A stretch of 9,196 nucleotides of DNA from Eubacteriales bacterium. Its GTDB lineage: Bacteria; Bacillota; Clostridia; Christensenellales; CAG-138. Shown here piece after piece: positions 5,921 to 9,196 of this stretch. The translations under genes and the position numbers were made by a program. Position 1 is the stretch's first letter; every line of letters begins with the position of its first letter. The stretch is taken from positions 1 through 9,196 of the forward strand of contig JAUYTF010000041.1 of the NCBI GenBank assembly GCA_030695285.1, read 5' to 3'. The notes below the pieces were generated by a model, which did no database searches, was not told the origin of the DNA, and saw only the letters and a program-made list of their open reading frames with translations.

Positions 5921-5955
5921 AAATGGCAGGCCGGGAGGCCTGCCATTTGTTTTTG
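5921..5955. terminator. Bidirectional intrinsic terminator between leuA and htpG
   Basis: The stem AAATGGCAGGCC (5921-5932) with GGCCTGCCATTT (5937-5948) closes on GGGA and is followed by GTTTTT. On the minus strand the A-rich left flank gives a U-rich tail. It lies 15 bases after the leuA stop and can also stop htpG transcripts arriving from the right. Confidence 0.92.
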
Positions 5956-5970
5956 GAACGATTTGGGAGT

Positions 5971-5989
5971 TTGAGGGCGAAGCCCTCAA
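5971..5989. repeat. Copy 2 of the GGGCGAAGCCC palindromic element
   Basis: TTGAGGGC (5971-5978) pairs perfectly with GCCCTCAA (5982-5989) around a GAA loop. The 11-base core is identical to 1327-1337, and the left context (CG-ATTTGGG-AG-TTTG) also resembles that copy. It lies between the bidirectional terminator and the htpG stop, the same arrangement as copy 1 beside sigH. Confidence 0.55.
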
Positions 5990-6017
5990 TCAATGCCCGT
6001 TTCAACCAGACCCCGTT

Positions 6018-7898
6018 TTATACCATGAGTTCGCAGATGGCGTTGCTGAACGCAACCGGATCTTCGATGGGCAAACCCTCTATGAGCAGCGCCTGGTCGT
6101 AGAGCAGGCTTGCGTATTTTTCCACGCGCGCGTCGTCGGCGCCCAGTTTCGCGAGTATCGCGAACACAGGATGCGCGGGGTTGATCTCCAGCACGCGCTC
6201 GGCCTTTACCGACCCGTCGGACACTGGCATGCTGGCGAGCACCTTCTCCATCTCGATGGAGAGCGGGCCGTCGCTGGTTAGGCACACGGGCGAGCTCTTG
6301 AGCCGATCGCTGAGGCGAACGTCCTTGACCTTGCCGGAAAGCGACGCTTTCAGCGCGTCCAGAATATCCTTATTCTCCTCCTGCGCGCGCTCCTGCGCCT
6401 GTTTCTCCTCGTCCGAAACGAGGTTGAGATCGGCATCGGACACCGATTTGAACGTCTTTTCCATATAGGTGGCGAGCATTCGCACGGCAAACTCATCCAC
6501 GTCGTCCGTCATGCAGAGAATATCATATCCCTGGTCGCGCACGCGCTCGGTCTGCGGCAGCTTCATGGCGCGCTCCACCGTCTCCGCCGAGACATAGTAG
6601 ATGTGCTTCTGGTCTTCCTTCATCGCATCCACGTATTCTTTGAGCGAGACGAGCTTGTTTTCCGCCGCGCTGTGATAAAGCACGAGGTCGCTCAGGAAAT
6701 CCTTGTTCATACCGTAGTCGCTGTAGAGGCCATATTTCACCGGCAGCCGGAAGCTCTTGTAGAACGCTTCATACTTCTCGCGGTCGTTGTCCATGAGCTT
6801 TTTGAGCTCGGATTTGATCCGCTTTTTGAGCGTGACGGCGATGGTCTTGAGCTGACGGTCGTGCTGCAAGAGCTCGCGCGAGATATTCAGCGAAAGATCG
6901 CTGGAGTCCACAAGGCCGCTGACAAAACCGAAATAGTCGGGCAACAGATCCGCGCATTTCTCCATGATCAGCACGCCGCTGGAATAGAGCTGCAATCCCC
7001 GCTGATACTCCTTGGCGTAGAAATCATACGGCGGATTTTTCGGGATATAGAGCAGCGCGTCGTAACTCACCACGCCCTCGCCGCTGAAGTGGATGGTGAG
7101 CAGCGGATCTTCATAGTCGTGAAACTTGCTCTTGTAAAACGCGTTGTAGTCCGTCTCCGTGAGTTCGCTCTTCGCTTTTTTCCAGATCGGGATCTGGCTA
7201 TTGAGCGTTTCGTCTTCAGTGACGGTTTCGGTATCGCCCGGATCGCCGTTCTTTGCGCGCGCATGGGAGGACTCCATGCGAATTGGATAGCGGATATAAT
7301 CCGAGTATTGCTTGACGAGCTGGGAGATGGTGTGCTGGCTTAAGAAGCGGTCATACTGCTCGTCTTCCGTGTTTGGCTTGATTTCGAGCGTGATGATGGT
7401 GCCGCACTCCGGTTTCTCCGCCTTGGTGATGGTGTAGCCATCGCGCCCCGCGCTCTCCCAGAGCCACGCTTCGTCGCTGCCATAGGCGCGGGAAAGCACA
7501 CGCACCTCGTTTGCCACCATAAAGGAGGAATAAAAACCCACGCCGAACTGGCCGATGATATCCACCGCGTCGCTGACATCATGCTCCTTTTTGAATGCGA
7601 GCGTGCCGCTCTTGGCAATGGTGCCAAGGTTTTCGTCAAGCTCTTGCTTCGTCATGCCGATGCCGTTGTCCGAGATGGTCAAGATGCGCTTGTCCTTGTC
7701 CGCCGTGATGCGGATCTCGAAGTCCTCGCGGCTTTTGCCGACCTTGTCGTCCGTCAGCGAGAGAAAGTAGAGCTTATCGATCGCGTCGCTGGCATTGCTG
7801 ATGAGTTCACGCAGGAAAATCTCCTTGTGCGTATAGATGGAGTCGATCATCAGGTCGAGAATACGCCGTGACTCTGCCCGAAATTGTTTCTTTGCCAT
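6018..7898 (-). CDS. htpG: Molecular chaperone HtpG (bacterial Hsp90)
   Basis: This is a 626-residue ATP-dependent homodimeric chaperone, standard family length, acting in the cytoplasm on client protein folding. The GHKL ATPase domain covers about 1-215: FLRELISNASDAIDKL with E31 and N35, ISDNGIGM with D77, G79 and G81, the lid region, and IIGQFGVGFYS (114-124). The middle domain (about 225-490) includes the client and ATP-sensing segment LNISRELLQHD. The C-terminal dimerisation domain runs to the end, with NPAHPVFAIL near it. It lacks the MEEVD tail of cytosolic eukaryotic Hsp90, as expected. The start at 7898 (MAKKQFRAES) matches family N-termini and has GGAGG nine bases upstream. An in-frame ATG at 7943 lies inside the CIRCE operator and would add 15 unrelated residues, so it was rejected. 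The gene has its own promoter and CIRCE operator and follows ftsH after a terminator. It ends near the bidirectional terminator at 5921-5955. Confidence 0.96.
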   Translation of the reverse strand: MAKKQFRAESRRILDLMIDSIYTHKEIFLRELISNASDAIDKLYFLSLTDDKVGKSREDFEIRITADKDKRILTISDNGIGMTKQELDENLGTIAKSGTLAFKKEHDVSDAVDIIGQFGVGFYSSFMVANEVRVLSRAYGSDEAWLWESAGRDGYTITKAEKPECGTIITLEIKPNTEDEQYDRFLSQHTISQLVKQYSDYIRYPIRMESSHARAKNGDPGDTETVTEDETLNSQIPIWKKAKSELTETDYNAFYKSKFHDYEDPLLTIHFSGEGVVSYDALLYIPKNPPYDFYAKEYQRGLQLYSSGVLIMEKCADLLPDYFGFVSGLVDSSDLSLNISRELLQHDRQLKTIAVTLKKRIKSELKKLMDNDREKYEAFYKSFRLPVKYGLYSDYGMNKDFLSDLVLYHSAAENKLVSLKEYVDAMKEDQKHIYYVSAETVERAMKLPQTERVRDQGYDILCMTDDVDEFAVRMLATYMEKTFKSVSDADLNLVSDEEKQAQERAQEENKDILDALKASLSGKVKDVRLSDRLKSSPVCLTSDGPLSIEMEKVLASMPVSDGSVKAERVLEINPAHPVFAILAKLGADDARVEKYASLLYDQALLIEGLPIEDPVAFSNAICELMV

Positions 7899-7932
7899 GA
7901 GAATGCGCCTCCGTAATGCTTTGAAAATCGTA

Positions 7933-7959
7933 TTAGCACTCATAATGTGCGAGTGCTAG
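7933..7959 (-). promoter_or_regulatory. CIRCE operator (HrcA binding site) of htpG
   Basis: TTAGCACTC (7933-7941), nine bases, then GAGTGCTAG (7951-7959). This is the CIRCE consensus (TTAGCACTC-N9-GAGTGCTAA) with a single mismatch in the last base. It lies just downstream of the -10 box and covers the predicted start of transcription near 7956, so HrcA bound here would block initiation; heat or misfolded protein would relieve it. CIRCE is classic for groESL and dnaK operons. HrcA itself is not encoded in the window. Confidence 0.94.
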
Positions 7960-7962
7960 TTT

Positions 7963-7991
7963 AGAATACTACGTAAGCGTTCTGTTTTCAA
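7963..7991 (-). promoter_or_regulatory. Sigma-A type promoter of htpG
   Basis: On the minus strand, a -35 box TTGAAA (7991-7986) and a -10 box TATTCT (7968-7963) are spaced by exactly 17 bases. CIRCE begins four bases after the -10 box. The predicted leader is about 58 bases, containing the operator and then the GGAGG ribosome site. Confidence 0.85.
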
Positions 7992-8043
7992 GCGCAGGCG
8001 CACGCTTCCACAATATTTTCACATTCTTGCAGGAAAGAACGCG

Positions 8044-8067
8044 AAAAAGACGGGGGAGTGCCCCGTC
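8044..8067 (-). terminator. Intrinsic terminator of ftsH
   Basis: On the minus strand GACGGGG (8067-8061) pairs with CCCCGTC (8055-8049) around CACTC, then TTTTT (8048-8044). It begins about 20 bases after the ftsH stop and separates ftsH from the htpG promoter. Confidence 0.9.
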
Positions 8068-8086
8068 CTATGTAGTTTGCTCTCTT

Positions 8087-9196
8087 TTATGCGGGAATCG
8101 CCTGTGTCTCGGCAGAGACCTCTTTCAGCAGGGTCATGAACTCCTCGCCGGTGATGGTTTCGCGCTCTAAAAGGTGCGCTGCGAGACTGTGCAGCAGCGA
8201 TTCGTTGTCCTTCAATATCTGCCGTGCCCGCTGATGCGCGCGCTCCACGATGGCGATGACCTCCGCGTCCACGCGCGCTGCGGTGTCTGAAGAACAGGTC
8301 ATAGCGCCCTCCTGCGCGAGATATGGGTTGTTCTGGCACTCGAGCGCAACCATGCCAAAAGCGTCACTCATGCCGTAGCGCACGACCATCGCGCGGGCAA
8401 TGCGCGTGGCCTGCTCGATATCGTTGCTAGCGCCCGTGGTGATGGTGCCAAACACGGTCTCCTCTGCGGCTCTGCCGCCGGTGAGGGTGGCGATTTTGTT
8501 TTCCGCCTCCTCCTTGGTCATGAGATAGTGCTCGCTTTCGTCCACCTGCATGGTGTAGCCCAAAGCCCCGCTCGTGCGCGGTACGATGGTGATCTTGTGC
8601 ACCGGCGCGCTCTCGGTCTGCTTGGCGGCAACCAGTGCGTGGCCGATCTCGTGATACGCCACGATACGCTTCTCCTTTGGGGAGATGACGGCGTTCTTTC
8701 GCGCATAGCCCGCGATGACCACCTCCACGCTCTCCTCGAGATCCGCCTGCTCGACGATGTCACGCTGCATACGCACGGCGCGCAGGGCAGCTTCGTTGAT
8801 GATGTTGGCCAGATCCGCGCCCGAAGCGCCGCTGGTCGCGCGCGCGATTGCCTCAAAGTCCACCAGTTGGGATATCTTCACGCCGCGGGCATGCACTTTG
8901 AGGATGTCCGTGCGTCCTTTCAGGTCCGGCAGCTCCACGTGGATGCGTCGGTCAAAGCGGCCGGGTCGCAGGAGAGCTGCGTCGAGCGAATCCGGACGGT
9001 TGGTTGCGGCGAGGATGACGACGCCCTTGCGCGCGTCGAAGCCATCCATCTCGGTGAGCAGTTGGTTGAGTGTTTGCTCCCGCTCGTCGTTGCCGCCGAG
9101 CGCGCTGTCGCGCCGTTTGCCGATGGTGTCGATCTCGTCGATGAACACGATGCAGGGCGCTTTCTGCTCCGCCTGAGAGAAGAGGTCGCGCACCTT
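8087..9196 (-). CDS. ftsH: ATP-dependent zinc metalloprotease FtsH (N-terminus outside the window)
   Basis: FtsH is a membrane-anchored hexameric AAA+ protease that degrades misfolded membrane proteins and unstable regulators. The window holds the last 369 residues; the membrane segments and Walker A motif lie to the right. The frame enters at K-V-R-D-L-F. Walker B is CIVFIDEID, and the second region of homology is [22 protein letters not shown] with the arginine fingers. The lid helix contains [20 protein letters not shown]. The M41 protease domain carries HEIGH (8653-8639), two zinc His and the catalytic Glu, where most FtsH have HEAGH. The likely third ligand is the Asp of ASNDIEQAT. The C-terminus is short, ending TQAIPA. 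The first shown GTG at 9193 is an internal Val, not a start. It ends at its own terminator, 146 bases before the htpG promoter's -10 side. Confidence 0.96.
   Translation of the reverse strand, partial: KVRDLFSQAEQKAPCIVFIDEIDTIGKRRDSALGGNDEREQTLNQLLTEMDGFDARKGVVILAATNRPDSLDAALLRPGRFDRRIHVELPDLKGRTDILKVHARGVKISQLVDFEAIARATSGASGADLANIINEAALRAVRMQRDIVEQADLEESVEVVIAGYARKNAVISPKEKRIVAYHEIGHALVAAKQTESAPVHKITIVPRTSGALGYTMQVDESEHYLMTKEEAENKIATLTGGRAAEETVFGTITTGASNDIEQATRIARAMVVRYGMSDAFGMVALECQNNPYLAQEGAMTCSSDTAARVDAEVIAIVERAHQRARQILKDNESLLHSLAAHLLERETITGEEFMTLLKEVSAETQAIPA

Noticed and set aside
6603..7343. Plus-strand open frame (246 codons) opposite htpG
   Set aside because: The opposite strand encodes unmistakable HtpG; this frame has no ribosome site or family features.
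7899..7943. Upstream ATG start for htpG
   Set aside because: It lies within the CIRCE operator near the predicted transcription start and has no ribosome site. The ATG at 7898 follows GGAGG and matches HtpG N-termini.

Overview
The window looks like a chromosomal segment from a spore-forming, GC-rich member of the Bacillota (Firmicutes), most likely class Clostridia. The evidence is a SigH-type sporulation sigma factor, the Firmicute cluster mrnC-rlmB-sigH, a T-box riboswitch ahead of leuA, a CIRCE operator ahead of htpG, and G5/M23 and SH3b cell-wall proteins. No mobile element, CRISPR array, tRNA or rRNA gene was seen. The genus cannot be fixed from this sequence alone.

Layout. Bases 2-67 are the tail of a plus-strand SH3b-domain gene. 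Bases 134-1240 (+) encode a membrane-anchored protein with a G5-like region and a C-terminal LytM/M23 domain that lacks most metal ligands. A strong bidirectional terminator (1271-1306) separates it from a minus-strand cluster, read right to left: mrnC (3667-3233), rlmB (3179-2019), sigH (1968-1354). These three genes are spaced about 50 bp apart with no visible terminator between them, so they are probably one transcript for ribosomal RNA maturation and modification plus the early sporulation sigma factor.

Diverging from mrnC, a near-consensus promoter (3766-3794) drives a complete T-box leader. It has specifier CUC for leucine and a UGGU bulge matching a tRNA with discriminator A, and it controls leuA (4214-5905). 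Between the T-box terminator and the leuA start lies an odd series of repeated CTGACC/GGTCAG hairpins. leuA ends at a second bidirectional terminator (5921-5955).

The right end is minus strand and concerns protein quality control. A 3'-complete but N-terminally cut ftsH (8087-9196) ends at its own terminator (8044-8067). It is followed by htpG (7898-6018), which has its own sigma-A promoter with a CIRCE element over the predicted transcription start, implying HrcA repression.

No completely new system is evident. The most unusual points are the repeated hairpins in the leuA leader, the degenerate LytM domain, the YQG-repeat extension of RlmB, and a short palindromic element found beside both convergent terminators.
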